Source of the DNA: Bradyrhizobium ivorense
GTDB lineage: Bacteria > Pseudomonadota > Alphaproteobacteria > Rhizobiales > Xanthobacteraceae
Direction: 5' to 3'
Assembly: GCF_900696085.1 (NCBI RefSeq)
Contig: NZ_CAADFC020000030.1
Span: forward strand, 1 to 64,000
DNA: 64,000 nt
Shown here: positions 23,598 through 32,534 of the stretch, piece after piece
Layout of the letters: each line of letters begins with the position of its first letter
Numbering within the stretch: the stretch's first letter is position 1
Notes under the pieces: model-generated
Database searches by the model: none
Told to the model about the DNA's origin: nothing
What the model saw: the letters and a program-made list of their open reading frames with translations, nothing else
Translations under genes and position numbers: made by a program

Positions 23598-26500
23598 CTA
23601 TGCCGGCTCGATCAGCGCCACGACGTCGCCGGCGCGCAGGGTCTGGCCGGGCTTGACCGGCAGCGACGTAATGCGGCCGGCGGCGGGCGCCTGCACGCTG
23701 ATCTCCATCTTCATGGACTCGATGATCGCCAGCACGTCGCCCGGCGCGACGGTTGAGCCTTCCTCGACCAGGATCTTCCAGATGTTGCCCGGCACCTCCG
23801 AGAAGGCGCCGAGATGGCCGTCGGGAATGCCGGTCGCGCTCGCCGCCGTATCGATCGATTCGGCCGGCGCCTCGTCGAGCTTCATCTCGCGCCAGCGCTG
23901 GCGCTCGGCATCGAATGCGGCCTGCTGCGTCGCCTTGAACGCCGCGACCGACGGCCGCGCTCCGGCCAAGGATTTTGCATAGTCGGCGTAGCTGAACTCG
24001 CCGTCCTCGATCCTGACGTCATATTGCCCGTGCGGGAATGCAGCGCGCGCGTCGAGCAGCTCGTCGGCGTCGACCGGGAAGAAGCGGATCTGATCGAAGA
24101 AGCGCAGCAGCCACGGATGGCCCGGCTTGAACGCCGGTGTCGTGCGCCAGGTGTTCCACACCTGAATGGTGCGCCCGAATAGCTGGTAGCCGCCCGGTCC
24201 TTCCATGCCGTAGATGCACATATAGGCGCCGCCGATGCCGACGGCGTTCTCCGGCGTCCAGGTTCGCGCCGGGTTGTATTTGGTGGTCACCAGGCGGTGG
24301 CGCGGATCGACCGGCGTCGCCACCGGCGCGCCGAGATAGACGTCGCCGAGGCCGAGCACGAGATAGCTGGCGTCGAACACGATGCGGCGGACGTCGTCTT
24401 CGCTGGCGAGCCCGTTGATGCGGCGGATGAACTCGATGTTCGAGGGACACCATGGCGCATCGGGCCGCACAAGCTCCTGATACTTGCGCATCGCAAGCTC
24501 GGCCTGCGGGTCCTTCCAGGACAGCGGCAGATGGACGATGCGGCTCGGCACCCGCATCGCATCGACCGGCGGCAACTCCTGCTCGACGCTGCGCAGCGCG
24601 TCGAGCAGTTTCCGCCGCGACAGCGACGTGCCGTCATAGTGGATTTGCAGCGAGCGGATGCCGGGCGTCAGATCGATCAGCCCGGGCAGCTTTGCCGCCT
24701 CCAGCGCCTGCGCCAGCACATGCACGCGCAGCCGCAGCGCGATGTCGAGCTCCATCGGACCATACTCGACCAGCAGATTGTCGTCGCCGGCGCGACGGTA
24801 GACCACCGGGATCGGGCCGTCGTCGCTGCGTCCGACGATGGCCGAGCCGAGATCGGACGCGCGCAGCACCGTCGGGCCGGCAACGGGATCGTCACGCCGC
24901 GCGGCGACGAACCGCACGGTGTCGCCGGGCTTGAGCTGCCCGATCTTCCAGAGCTCGTCGCGCGCGACCACGGCCGGGCACACGAAGCCGCCGAGGCTCG
25001 GGCCGTCGGGACCGAGGATGATCGGCATGTCGCCGGTGAAATCGATCGAGCCGACCGCATAGGCGTTGTCGTGAATGTTCGACGGATGCAGCCCGGCCTC
25101 GCCGCCGTCGGCGCGCGCCCAGCGCGGCTTTGGGCCGATCAGCCGCACGCCGGTGCGCGCGCTGTTGAAATGCACCTCGTAGCTCGCCGAGAACAACGTT
25201 TCGATGTCCTCGTCGAGAAAGAAGTCCGGCGCCCCATGCGGCCCGTAGACGACGCCGATCTCCCATGCGCGCGAAAGCTGCGGCCGCTCGCTGTCTTCGA
25301 TCCGCTGCGGCGCGGCGAGGCCGGGCCGTTCGGCGCCGAGATGCAGCACGTCGCCCGCCTTCAGCGCGCCGGTGGCGTGGCCGCCGAATGCGCCCAGCGT
25401 GAAGACGGCCCGCGACCCCAGCACCTCCGGAACGTCGAAGCCGCCGCGAATGGCGACATACGTTCGCTGCCCGGGGCCGTGAATGCTGCCGATCGCGAGC
25501 GTCTGTCCCGCACGCACCGTGACCGGCTCGTCGAACGCGACCTCGGCGCCGTCGAGCGACGCCTTCATGCGCGCGCCCGACAGCGCCACCGTCGCATCGG
25601 TGTTGAAGCGCAGCGTCGGGCCGTTGACGGTCAGCTCCAGCGCGGTCGTCGTTTCCGGATTTCCGACTGCGCGGTTGGCGAGACGGAACGAGCGCTCGTC
25701 CATCGGCCCGCTCGGCGGCACGCCGACATGCCAGAGATGCAGGCGGCCGGGCAATTCCTGAATGCCGCTCTGCGCACCCGGCGCGACGACGTCGATCGTG
25801 CGCGGGCGATAGCTGAATTCGCCGAGCACAGAGGTCGCGACCTTGCCGCTACGAAACACCTCCGACGCCGCAATCGCGCGCAGATAGGCGAGGTTGGTCT
25901 CGATACCAGCCACGATCGTGTCGTCGAGCGCCTTGGACAGCCGCGCGATTGCATCGTCGCGGGTGTCGCCGGCAACGATGATCTTGGCCAGCATCGGATC
26001 ATAGAACGGCGACACCTCGGTGCCGGTCTCGATCCAGCCGTCGATCCGTGCTTCCGGTGAAAACATCACCGAGGTCAGCCGCCCGGCGCTCGGGCGAAAG
26101 CCTGCGCCGGGATTTTCTGCATACAGCCGCACCTCGATCGCGGCGCCCTTGGGTGAGAGCTTTCCCGCCTGGCCGAGCACATCCTCGCCCGCTGCCTGCC
26201 GGATCATCCATTCGACGAGGTCGACGCCAAAAACCTGCTCGGTCACGGGGTGCTCGACCTGCAAGCGGGTGTTGACCTCGAGGAAGTAGAAGTCTTCGCG
26301 CGCGACGTCGTAGATGAATTCGACGGTGCCCGCCGATTCGTAGGACACGGCCTTGCCGAGCGCCACCGCGGCCGCATGCAGTCGCTGCTTGATCCCGGCG
26401 GAAAGTCCGGGCGCGGGGGTTTCCTCGAAGACCTTCTGGTTGCGCCGTTGCAGCGAGCAGTCGCGCTCGCCGAGCGCCACCACGTCGCCCTTGCCGTTGC

Positions 26501-27140
26501 CGAAGATCTGCACCTCGATATGGCGCGCCGTGGCGACGAAGCGCTCGAGATAGACCCGGGCGTCGCCAAAACTGGCGCGCGCGGTGCGCTGCACCGATTC
26601 GAAGCGCTCGCGCAGCGTCGCCGCGTCATGGCAGAGCTGCATGCCGATGCCGCCGCCGCCGGCGGTGCTCTTCAGCATCACGGGATAGCCGATCGCTTCC
26701 GCCTGCCGTAGAGCCTCATCGATGGTCTCGAGCAAGCCGGAGCCCGGCAGCAGCGGCACGCCGCTGGCTTCGGCAATGGCGCGGGCCTTGTGCTTGAGCC
26801 CGAAGGCGTCGAGATGCTCCGGCCGCGGCCCGATGAATGCGATGCCGTGCTCGGCGAGCCGCTCGGCAAAACGGCGGTTCTCCGAGAGAAAGCCGTAGCC
26901 GGGATGCACGGCCTGCGCACCCGTCGCAAGACAGGCCGCCATGATCGCATCGACGTTGAGGTAGCTCTCAGCGGCCGGCGCCGGGCCGATGCGGACGGTC
27001 TCATCGGCCTCCAGCACAGGGGAGGTGAAGCGGTCTGCATCGGAATACACTGCGACCGAACCGATGCCCATGCGACGCAATGTTCTGCCGATCCGCCCGG
27101 CGATCTCGCCGCGGTTGGCAATCAGGACCTTGCTGAACAT
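23598..27140 (-). CDS. Guanidine carboxylase (annotated as urea carboxylase)
   Basis: A 1180-residue biotin-dependent carboxylase of the urea carboxylase family. Biotin carboxylase domain ~1-450 (MFSKVLIANRGEIAGRIGRT, GGGGIGMQL, HIEVQIFGNGKGDVVALGER, EVNTRLQVEHPVTEQ). Carboxyltransferase part ~460-1080 of KipA/KipI (allophanate hydrolase subunit 2 and 1) type. Biotinyl domain ~1110-1180 with K1144 in ESMKME. Members behind a ykkC riboswitch with two UAAP proteins carboxylate guanidine better than urea, so carboxyguanidine formation from guanidine, bicarbonate and ATP is the likely reaction. It is the last gene of the operon, three bases after UAAP2. No allophanate hydrolase follows. Confidence 0.92.
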   Translation of the reverse strand: MFSKVLIANRGEIAGRIGRTLRRMGIGSVAVYSDADRFTSPVLEADETVRIGPAPAAESYLNVDAIMAACLATGAQAVHPGYGFLSENRRFAERLAEHGIAFIGPRPEHLDAFGLKHKARAIAEASGVPLLPGSGLLETIDEALRQAEAIGYPVMLKSTAGGGGIGMQLCHDAATLRERFESVQRTARASFGDARVYLERFVATARHIEVQIFGNGKGDVVALGERDCSLQRRNQKVFEETPAPGLSAGIKQRLHAAAVALGKAVSYESAGTVEFIYDVAREDFYFLEVNTRLQVEHPVTEQVFGVDLVEWMIRQAAGEDVLGQAGKLSPKGAAIEVRLYAENPGAGFRPSAGRLTSVMFSPEARIDGWIETGTEVSPFYDPMLAKIIVAGDTRDDAIARLSKALDDTIVAGIETNLAYLRAIAASEVFRSGKVATSVLGEFSYRPRTIDVVAPGAQSGIQELPGRLHLWHVGVPPSGPMDERSFRLANRAVGNPETTTALELTVNGPTLRFNTDATVALSGARMKASLDGAEVAFDEPVTVRAGQTLAIGSIHGPGQRTYVAIRGGFDVPEVLGSRAVFTLGAFGGHATGALKAGDVLHLGAERPGLAAPQRIEDSERPQLSRAWEIGVVYGPHGAPDFFLDEDIETLFSASYEVHFNSARTGVRLIGPKPRWARADGGEAGLHPSNIHDNAYAVGSIDFTGDMPIILGPDGPSLGGFVCPAVVARDELWKIGQLKPGDTVRFVAARRDDPVAGPTVLRASDLGSAIVGRSDDGPIPVVYRRAGDDNLLVEYGPMELDIALRLRVHVLAQALEAAKLPGLIDLTPGIRSLQIHYDGTSLSRRKLLDALRSVEQELPPVDAMRVPSRIVHLPLSWKDPQAELAMRKYQELVRPDAPWCPSNIEFIRRINGLASEDDVRRIVFDASYLVLGLGDVYLGAPVATPVDPRHRLVTTKYNPARTWTPENAVGIGGAYMCIYGMEGPGGYQLFGRTIQVWNTWRTTPAFKPGHPWLLRFFDQIRFFPVDADELLDARAAFPHGQYDVRIEDGEFSYADYAKSLAGARPSVAAFKATQQAAFDAERQRWREMKLDEAPAESIDTAASATGIPDGHLGAFSEVPGNIWKILVEEGSTVAPGDVLAIIESMKMEISVQAPAAGRITSLPVKPGQTLRAGDVVALIEPA

Positions 27141-27143
27141 GCA

Positions 27144-27761
27144 TCAATCCTCCGCCTCAGAGATCGTGACCTGCACCGGCGTCGGGAAAAAGCCGTTGCA
27201 AGGGTTGTTGATCTGCGGGCAGTTGGAGATCAGGCAGAGCACGTCCATCTCGGCGACCAGCTCGATTGCGTCGCCCGGCTTGGAGACGCCGTCGACCACG
27301 GTGAAGTTGCCGGCGGGATCGATCGGCACGTTCATGAAGAAGTTGAGGTTCGGCACGATGTCGCGCTTCGACAGGCCGTATTTCGCGGCTTCCAGCACAA
27401 AGTTCTCGCGGCAGGCGTGCTGGTAGCGGGTCTGGTGCCCGAACCGCACGGTGTTGCTCTCGCAGGAGCAGGCGCCTGCCGAAGTGTCGTGCAGGCCGCA
27501 GCTGTCGGCAGTCACGCGCAGCATCACGCGGCCTTCGTTCGACATGATCTTGGTGCCGAGTCCGACATAGGCCGAGCCTTGCGCACGCAGCGTATCCTGG
27601 CCGCTGTAGCGCTCGCCAAAATCGTTGGCGCAGTAGAACAGGGTGTCGACGGCCTGCTGGCCGTGGGTATCCGTGATCCGCAGCGTCTGTCCCTTGCGAA
27701 TGATCGCCGACCACGGTTGGCGGGCGGGAATTTCGGCGTCGAGGATGATGCGCTTGCTCAT
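27144..27761 (-). CDS. Urea amidolyase-associated protein 2 / carboxyguanidine deiminase subunit
   Basis: A 205-residue DUF1989-type protein of the UAAP2 family. The ATG at 27761 (AGGAG upstream) overlaps the stop of UAAP1 by four bases. Cys-rich segments GLHDTSAGACSCESN and LISNCPQINNPCNGF are typical and likely bind metal. In characterised operons UAAP1 and UAAP2 together (CgdA/CgdB) hydrolyse carboxyguanidine to allophanate and ammonia. Its position between UAAP1 and the carboxylase supports the same role here. Confidence 0.9.
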   Translation of the reverse strand: MSKRIILDAEIPARQPWSAIIRKGQTLRITDTHGQQAVDTLFYCANDFGERYSGQDTLRAQGSAYVGLGTKIMSNEGRVMLRVTADSCGLHDTSAGACSCESNTVRFGHQTRYQHACRENFVLEAAKYGLSKRDIVPNLNFFMNVPIDPAGNFTVVDGVSKPGDAIELVAEMDVLCLISNCPQINNPCNGFFPTPVQVTISEAED

Positions 27762-28603
27762 CGCGCGGCTCCTTCCAGGGGCTGGCCGAGATACATCGCG
27801 TTGTTCTCGAAGGCGCGAACCGCTTCCGCGGTCGCGGTGCGGCACAGATCGTCGACAGCCGGTGGGGCCGCCCGATAGCGCACGATCTCGACGTCCGCCC
27901 GCGGATGGGCATTTGCGGGATCCAGCGGATGCGGGCAGTTGGACAGCGCGACCAAAAGATCCATCTCGGCGCGCAGGTCGACGAAGTCGCCCTTCTGCCG
28001 GCGCTGTTCGGACCAGACGAACTTGCCGTCGGCATCGATCGCAACCGGCGCGAAGAAGCTGACGCAGGGATGCACGTCGCGGCGGTCGAGCCCGAGCTTG
28101 CTTGCTGCGAGGATGAAATTGTCGCGGGTGTTGCGGAACGCGCCGTCGCCGTACTTCGCCGCGTTGGTCGCGGCGGTCGAGCCGCCGACCACCGCATCAT
28201 GCGCGGCGCTGGTGTCCTCGGTGATGCCGAGCAGGGCGCGTCCCATGTCCGACAGCAGCACGCGGCCCTTCTGCAGCCGCGCCGCCCATTGCACCTTGAT
28301 GGTGTCGGCGTGATTTAGCCGCTCGGAAGGATCGGCGGCATTCCAGGCGAGCAGGCTGACGGTAGATGCCCCTGACACGTTGACGAGCCGCAACGCGTCG
28401 CCGCGGTCGAGCCGCGTCGTCCAATACCACCCGGCCGGAATCGTTTCGCGGTGAATGACCGCCTTGGTGTCGATCGGCGCGGCGTCGCGCGGGGTCGGCG
28501 CCGGCAGGGCGCGCGGTGCGTGCTCCTGCCCCGCCGCCTTCAATTCGTTGTATCGCCGCGTATGCGCCGCGACCTCGGCCTTCTGTTCCTCGGTGAGGAT
28601 CAT
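27758..28603 (-). CDS. Urea amidolyase-associated protein 1 / carboxyguanidine deiminase subunit
   Basis: A 281-residue DUF1989-type protein of the UAAP1 family, paralogous to UAAP2. Visible motifs are IPAGWYWTTRLDRGDALRL, SLLAWNAADPSERLN, NFILAASKLGLDRRDVHPCV and ALSNCPHPLDP. It begins inside the last codons of the ABC ATPase gene (four-base overlap) and overlaps UAAP2 likewise, so all are translationally coupled. With UAAP2 it should form the heteromeric carboxyguanidine deiminase that acts after the carboxylase. Confidence 0.9.
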   Translation of the reverse strand: MILTEEQKAEVAAHTRRYNELKAAGQEHAPRALPAPTPRDAAPIDTKAVIHRETIPAGWYWTTRLDRGDALRLVNVSGASTVSLLAWNAADPSERLNHADTIKVQWAARLQKGRVLLSDMGRALLGITEDTSAAHDAVVGGSTAATNAAKYGDGAFRNTRDNFILAASKLGLDRRDVHPCVSFFAPVAIDADGKFVWSEQRRQKGDFVDLRAEMDLLVALSNCPHPLDPANAHPRADVEIVRYRAAPPAVDDLCRTATAEAVRAFENNAMYLGQPLEGAAR

Positions 28604-29433
28604 GACTGCTCCTTCAAGACAAGGGCGCCGGGTCGTCCCGGCTGATGCTCCTTGCTTGACCGGGTCGTCCCGGCCGGAGCTGGATTGGTGTCCTGCCGCG
28701 CGTCTGCAAAACGGCGCGGAAAGATCTCGAGGTCGCGCGACACGGTCGCGCCATAGCGTTCGCGTTCTTCCGGCCGGTTGCGGTGCCGCTCCAGCGCGAT
28801 CACGCGGGTGGCGAGGCCGAAGGCTTCGCTGAGGTCGTGCGTCACCATCACGACCGTCAGATGGGTCTCGTTCCAGAGCCGCTTCATCAAGAGATGGATG
28901 TCGGCGCGGATGCCCGGATCGAGGGCGCCGAAAGGCTCGTCGAGCAGCAGGATCTTCGGGCCGCGCATGATCGCCTGCGCCAGGGCGAGCCGCTGCTGCA
29001 TGCCGCCGGAGAGCGCCGACGGATATTTGCTTTCTTGACCGGCAAGCCCGACCTCGGCCAGCAGCGCCATCGCCTCGTCTCTGGCCGCGCGCCGCGCCGC
29101 GCCGAACAGGCGGCCGATCAGTTTCGAGTCGCGCAGTTCGCGGCCGAGCATGACGTTCTGCAAGACGGTCAGATGCGGAAACACCGAGTAGCGCTGGAAC
29201 ACCACGCCGCGGTCGGCATCCGGCTCGCCCGGCAACGGCTTGCCGTCGACCAGAATCTGGCCGCGGGTCGGCTGCTCCTCGCCGAGCAGCATCCTGAGCA
29301 GCGTGGTCTTGCCGCAGCCGGAGGGACCGACCAGCGCAATGAACGCGCGCGGCTCGACTTCCATCGTGATGCGTTCGAGCACGATGTGATCGCCATATTC
29401 CTTCCAGACGTCGTCGAAGCGGATCGCGCTCAT
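28600..29433 (-). CDS. ABC transporter ATPase, guanidine operon
   Basis: A 277-residue NrtD/TauB-like ATPase. Walker A GPSGCGKTTL (about 34-43), Q-loop VVFQRYSVFPH, signature LSGGMQQRLALAQA, Walker B ILLLDEPFGALD, and the H-loop in VMVTHDLSEAF. The ATG at 29433 overlaps the end of the permease gene; the stop overlaps UAAP1. The C-terminal 50 residues (RRFADARQDTNPAPAG onwards) extend beyond the nucleotide-binding domain. It powers uptake of the operon's substrate, inferred to be guanidine. Confidence 0.9.
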   Translation of the reverse strand: MSAIRFDDVWKEYGDHIVLERITMEVEPRAFIALVGPSGCGKTTLLRMLLGEEQPTRGQILVDGKPLPGEPDADRGVVFQRYSVFPHLTVLQNVMLGRELRDSKLIGRLFGAARRAARDEAMALLAEVGLAGQESKYPSALSGGMQQRLALAQAIMRGPKILLLDEPFGALDPGIRADIHLLMKRLWNETHLTVVMVTHDLSEAFGLATRVIALERHRNRPEERERYGATVSRDLEIFPRRFADARQDTNPAPAGTTRSSKEHQPGRPGALVLKEQS

Positions 29434-30248
29434 TCGGCCCTCACCGACGCAAACCACGGAAACGCTCGGCGCTGCAGCACGCGCAGGCCGGCATCGATCA
29501 GGAACGCCAGGAGCGTGATCCAGGCGACGTAGGGAATGATGATGTCCATCGCGAGATAGCGGCGCACCAGGAAGATCCGGTAGCCGAGCCCGGAGTCGGA
29601 TGCGATCGCTTCGGCGGCGATCAGGAACAGCCAGGCCGGTCCGAGCTGCAGCCGCAGCACGTCGATCAGCCTGGGCAGCGTTTGCGGCACCGCGACCCGC
29701 AGCGCGATCTGCCAGGTCGAGGCGCCGAGCGTCTGCGCCTTGACAATCTGCTCGCGCGGCAGCTCCTGCACCTTCATGGCGAGGTCGCGGATCATGCAGG
29801 GCAGCGTCCCGATCACGATCAGCGCGATCTTGGAGTTTTCCCCGAGCCCCATCACGATGAACAGGATCGGCAGCAGCGCCAGCGGCGGCACCATCGAGGT
29901 GACGGAGACGAACGGGCCGAGCAGGGCATTGGCGCCCGGCAGCAGCCCGATCACGATGCCGAGCACCAGCGCCGCCGCGGTCGAGATCGCCAGCGCCGAG
30001 CCCAGGCGCCCGAGGCTTGCGACCGTGTCCGACAGCATCAGATGACTGCCGGAGCGCGGGTCGATCTCGAACGCCATCTGCTTGACGGCCTGCACCATGC
30101 TGGGCAGCGCCGGCAGCAGCTTGTCGTTGGGATTCTCGGCGAGCCGCGCGGTGGAGCCGGCGAAGTAGGCGAATGCGACCAATACGAACGGCAGCGCGAG
30201 GAGATAGAATCGCGTCTGCCGGCCCGGCCGTATGTTCACAAGTCGCAT
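29430..30248 (-). CDS. ABC transporter permease, guanidine operon
   Basis: A 272-residue permease of the taurine/nitrate (TauC/SsuC) type with six or so membrane segments and the cytoplasmic coupling EAA-like loop at about 175-195 (AQTLGASTWQIALRVAVPQTLPR). GGAAGGAG precedes the ATG. It overlaps the ATPase gene by four bases and follows the binding-protein gene by 27, in the order expected for this importer. Confidence 0.9.
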   Translation of the reverse strand: MRLVNIRPGRQTRFYLLALPFVLVAFAYFAGSTARLAENPNDKLLPALPSMVQAVKQMAFEIDPRSGSHLMLSDTVASLGRLGSALAISTAAALVLGIVIGLLPGANALLGPFVSVTSMVPPLALLPILFIVMGLGENSKIALIVIGTLPCMIRDLAMKVQELPREQIVKAQTLGASTWQIALRVAVPQTLPRLIDVLRLQLGPAWLFLIAAEAIASDSGLGYRIFLVRRYLAMDIIIPYVAWITLLAFLIDAGLRVLQRRAFPWFASVRAE

Positions 30249-30275
30249 GGCAAGCTCCTTCCGCTGGTCCGCGAG

Positions 30276-31349
30276 TCAGAGCTTGCCCTTGGCGGCGTCG
30301 TCCATGTACGTCGGATCGAAGCGCAGCTTGACGTTCGCCTTGTCGCCGAGCACCGACTTGTCGGCGAGTTCGATGCCGACGGCATCCGCCGACTTCGCGC
30401 CCTTGCCCAAGAGGTCCTTCTCGAACAGGAACTTGCGGACGCGGTCCATGGTGGCGCCGACCGTCTTGCTGCGCGTGAAGGCCTCCGCATCCGCCGCCTT
30501 GTCGAACAGCTTCGTCGACGCGAGCTGGCTGTCGAAGCCGGCGAGGTCGGTGCCGGAGGCCTTGGCCATCGCCTCCTTGGCGGCCTTCGCGGCCTCGTCG
30601 TTCGCCGTCATCTTCGAGATCGTCTCGTACCAGATGCCGGCCAGCGCCTTGGCGAAGGCCGGATTGTCCTTCGCGACCTGCGTGTTCACGACCATCAGGT
30701 CCATGATCTCGCCGGGGATCTGCGAGGAATCGAACACTTTCTTGGCATCGGGCGAGCCGAGGATTTCGGTCACGATCGGATTCCAGGTCACCACCGCGCT
30801 GACATCGGCGGTCTTGTAGGCGGCGGCCATGTCGGCATCCGACGTGTTGACGACCTTGACGTCCTTCTCGCTCAGCTTGCTGCTCTCCAGCGCGCGCGCC
30901 AGCAGATAATGCGACACCGAGAATTCGACCAGGTTGACGCTCTGGCCCTTGATCGCGGCAAGATCGGACTTGTTCTTGAGGATCACGGCATCGTTGCCGT
31001 TGGAGAAATCGCCCATCACGATCGCGGTGGTGTCGACGCCGCCGGCCGCGGGGATCGACAGCGCGTCCATATTGGTGATGGTCACGGCGTCGAAGCCGCC
31101 GGCGGTATACTGATTGATCGATTCGACGTAGTCGTTGAACTGCTTGACCTCGATCTCGATGCCGTATTTGTCCGCCCACTTCTTCACGATGCCGGTGTCC
31201 GCGGCATAGCCCCACGGCATCCATCCGACATAGATCGACCACGCGACCTTGAAGCTTTTCTTCGGCGCGGCGTCGGCCGCCGGCGCGGCCGCGAGCACGA
31301 CGGCGCAGGCGATGATGACAGAGCGGAGGAAGATGATGAGTTTGTTCAT
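30276..31349 (-). CDS. Periplasmic substrate-binding protein, guanidine operon
   Basis: A 357-residue NrtA/TauA-like binding protein with a signal peptide ending around APAADAA. It contains FKVAWSIYVGWMPWGYAAD and QYTAGGFDAVTITNMDAL. It belongs to the putative urea/guanidine ABC binding proteins found next to urea carboxylase. The presence of a guanidine-I riboswitch directly upstream makes guanidine (or a close derivative) the likely ligand. AGAGGGATC precedes the ATG. It is the first gene of the six-gene operon. Confidence 0.9.
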   Translation of the reverse strand: MNKLIIFLRSVIIACAVVLAAAPAADAAPKKSFKVAWSIYVGWMPWGYAADTGIVKKWADKYGIEIEVKQFNDYVESINQYTAGGFDAVTITNMDALSIPAAGGVDTTAIVMGDFSNGNDAVILKNKSDLAAIKGQSVNLVEFSVSHYLLARALESSKLSEKDVKVVNTSDADMAAAYKTADVSAVVTWNPIVTEILGSPDAKKVFDSSQIPGEIMDLMVVNTQVAKDNPAFAKALAGIWYETISKMTANDEAAKAAKEAMAKASGTDLAGFDSQLASTKLFDKAADAEAFTRSKTVGATMDRVRKFLFEKDLLGKGAKSADAVGIELADKSVLGDKANVKLRFDPTYMDDAAKGKL

Positions 31350-31375
31350 TGCCGATCCCTCTTGCGAAATTTCAC

Positions 31376-31416
31376 AAAAAGGGAGTGGCGAAAGACCATC
31401 GCTCCGCCAATCCCTT
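31376..31416 (-). terminator. Riboswitch expression platform: intrinsic terminator
   Basis: On the minus strand AAGGGATTGGCG pairs with CGCCACTCCCTT and the stem is followed by TTTTTG. It lies between the ykkC aptamer and the first gene of the operon, as in ON-type riboswitches where ligand binding prevents terminator formation. Confidence 0.8.
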
Positions 31417-31421
31417 GGCTA

Positions 31422-31530
31422 ACGAGGTCTCCCGGGCTTTTGTCCCGCCGTGCACCTGCGGGGATGTCTCCCCCGCAAGCGGCTGCTCTCGGACCAGCGC
31501 CTTGCTGCTTGCAAGACCGGAACCCTAGCG
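31422..31530 (-). ncRNA. Guanidine-I riboswitch (ykkC-yxkD motif, class I)
   Basis: On the minus strand the conserved blocks of the guanidine-I aptamer occur in order: CTAGGGTTCCGG, CTGGTCCGAGAGCAG, a GC-rich variable hairpin (CGGGGGAGACATCCCCG), GTGCACGGCGGGACAAAAGCCCGGGAGA. These are the diagnostic single-stranded and helix sequences of the family. The aptamer is followed by an intrinsic terminator and the guanidine operon. It should switch the operon on when guanidine binds. Confidence 0.95.
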
Positions 31531-31727
31531 GCCAACTCACTGCCCCGTGATGCACGAGCCGTGCCACGACGCGATCGGTTGAATCTCAAGCCATTTTACG
31601 CGCGCCGGCCGAGCGTGCGCGGGACGTTCTGCCCAAAGACTGCGCAGTCGCTGCCCAGAATTGGCTCTGTCAATTCGCCGGCCGCGCGCGCAGCATTGCA
31701 ACGTTCACCTGTTGTGGAGTGGCCTTG

Positions 31728-31823
31728 ATGCGCATTTTCCTGCGCGCGCTATGTGACGGCTTCTGGCGCGGACTGCACGGCCGCTACGGCCGGACGCCGC
31801 ATTGCGGCCTCGGCAACCGCTAG
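31728..31823 (+). CDS. Possible 31-residue small protein
   Basis: A short frame beginning MRIFLRALCDGFWRGLHGRY and ending CGLGNR, with GTGGAG about nine bases before the ATG. It lies in the otherwise empty 31531-31865 interval between the riboswitch and tetR. The composition (amphipathic, with aromatic and Cys residues) is compatible with a real microprotein, but there is no homology evidence and chance is possible. Confidence 0.25.
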   Translation: MRIFLRALCDGFWRGLHGRYGRTPHCGLGNR

Positions 31824-31865
31824 GCCGCTTCGCGCCAATCCACCAAGCAGCATAGCGATCTCCGG

Positions 31866-32507
31866 TCAGCGCGCCGGTTTTCGAGCGGCTTTCTTCCTTG
31901 CGGGCTTCGCCGCTGGCGGCTTGCCCGCCGGGCGCAGACGCAAACCATCGACGAACACGTCCAGTAGTCGCAGCGCCGTGGCCTGCCAGCCGGGCTGGTC
32001 GTGCATGTAGCACATGCCGATCAGCGCGCGCAGCACGTCCTCGGCGCTGATGTCGCCGCGGATCTCGCCGGCCGCGACCGCGCGCGCGAGCAAGGTGCCG
32101 ATCGCCTTGGTCAGGCGGTCGAACGAATAGGCGTGGAGTTCGGTCGAGCCATGCGCGACCAGCGCCAGCGCTGAGATCATACCCTTCTTGGTCGCGACGA
32201 ACTCGACATTGGCGCGCATCCAGCGCCGCAGCGCCTCGACCGGCTCGGGCGCGCATTGCAGCTGCTCGGCAAGATCGCCGAGCTGCTCGACCTCGCGGCG
32301 ATAGACCGCCTCGAACAGCGCCTCGCGGGTCGGGAAGTGGCGATAGAGCGTGCCGATGCCGACGCCGGCCTGCCGCGCCACCGCCTCCAGACTCGCCTCG
32401 CTGCCGCCGGCCGAAAACACCGCTTTCGCGGCTTCCAGCACGCGCTCGCGGTTGCGCACCGCGTCGGCGCGCGGCTTGCGAACAATTTCTGTTGAAGGAC
32501 CGGCCAT
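31866..32507 (-). CDS. TetR family regulator
   Basis: A 213-residue regulator with the TetR helix-turn-helix at about 15-60 (RERVLEAAKAVFSAGGSEAS, VGIGTLYRHFPTREALFEAVY). It has an SbtR-like C-terminal ligand domain (EALRRWMRANVEFVATKKG) and a lysine/alanine-rich tail (KPPAAKPARKKAARKPAR). It is divergent from the molybdenum hydroxylase genes; a perfect 7-3-7 palindrome between them is its likely operator. A small hydrophobic aldehyde- or aromatic-type inducer is plausible but not shown. Confidence 0.88.
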   Translation of the reverse strand: MAGPSTEIVRKPRADAVRNRERVLEAAKAVFSAGGSEASLEAVARQAGVGIGTLYRHFPTREALFEAVYRREVEQLGDLAEQLQCAPEPVEALRRWMRANVEFVATKKGMISALALVAHGSTELHAYSFDRLTKAIGTLLARAVAAGEIRGDISAEDVLRALIGMCYMHDQPGWQATALRLLDVFVDGLRLRPAGKPPAAKPARKKAARKPAR

Positions 32508-32534
32508 CGCTTTTTCTTTTCACCCTCCTTGTAA

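Noticed and set aside
23598..27140. Acetyl-CoA or pyruvate carboxylase identity for the 1180-residue biotin enzyme
   Set aside because: The carboxyltransferase part is of KipA/KipI type and the neighbours are UAAP1 and UAAP2, which fit only the urea/guanidine carboxylase family.
28600..31242. An 880-codon frame that seems to fuse binding protein, permease and ATPase
   Set aside because: Only its last 277 codons are real (the ATPase); the earlier part is out of frame with the binding protein and permease, which have their own starts and stops.
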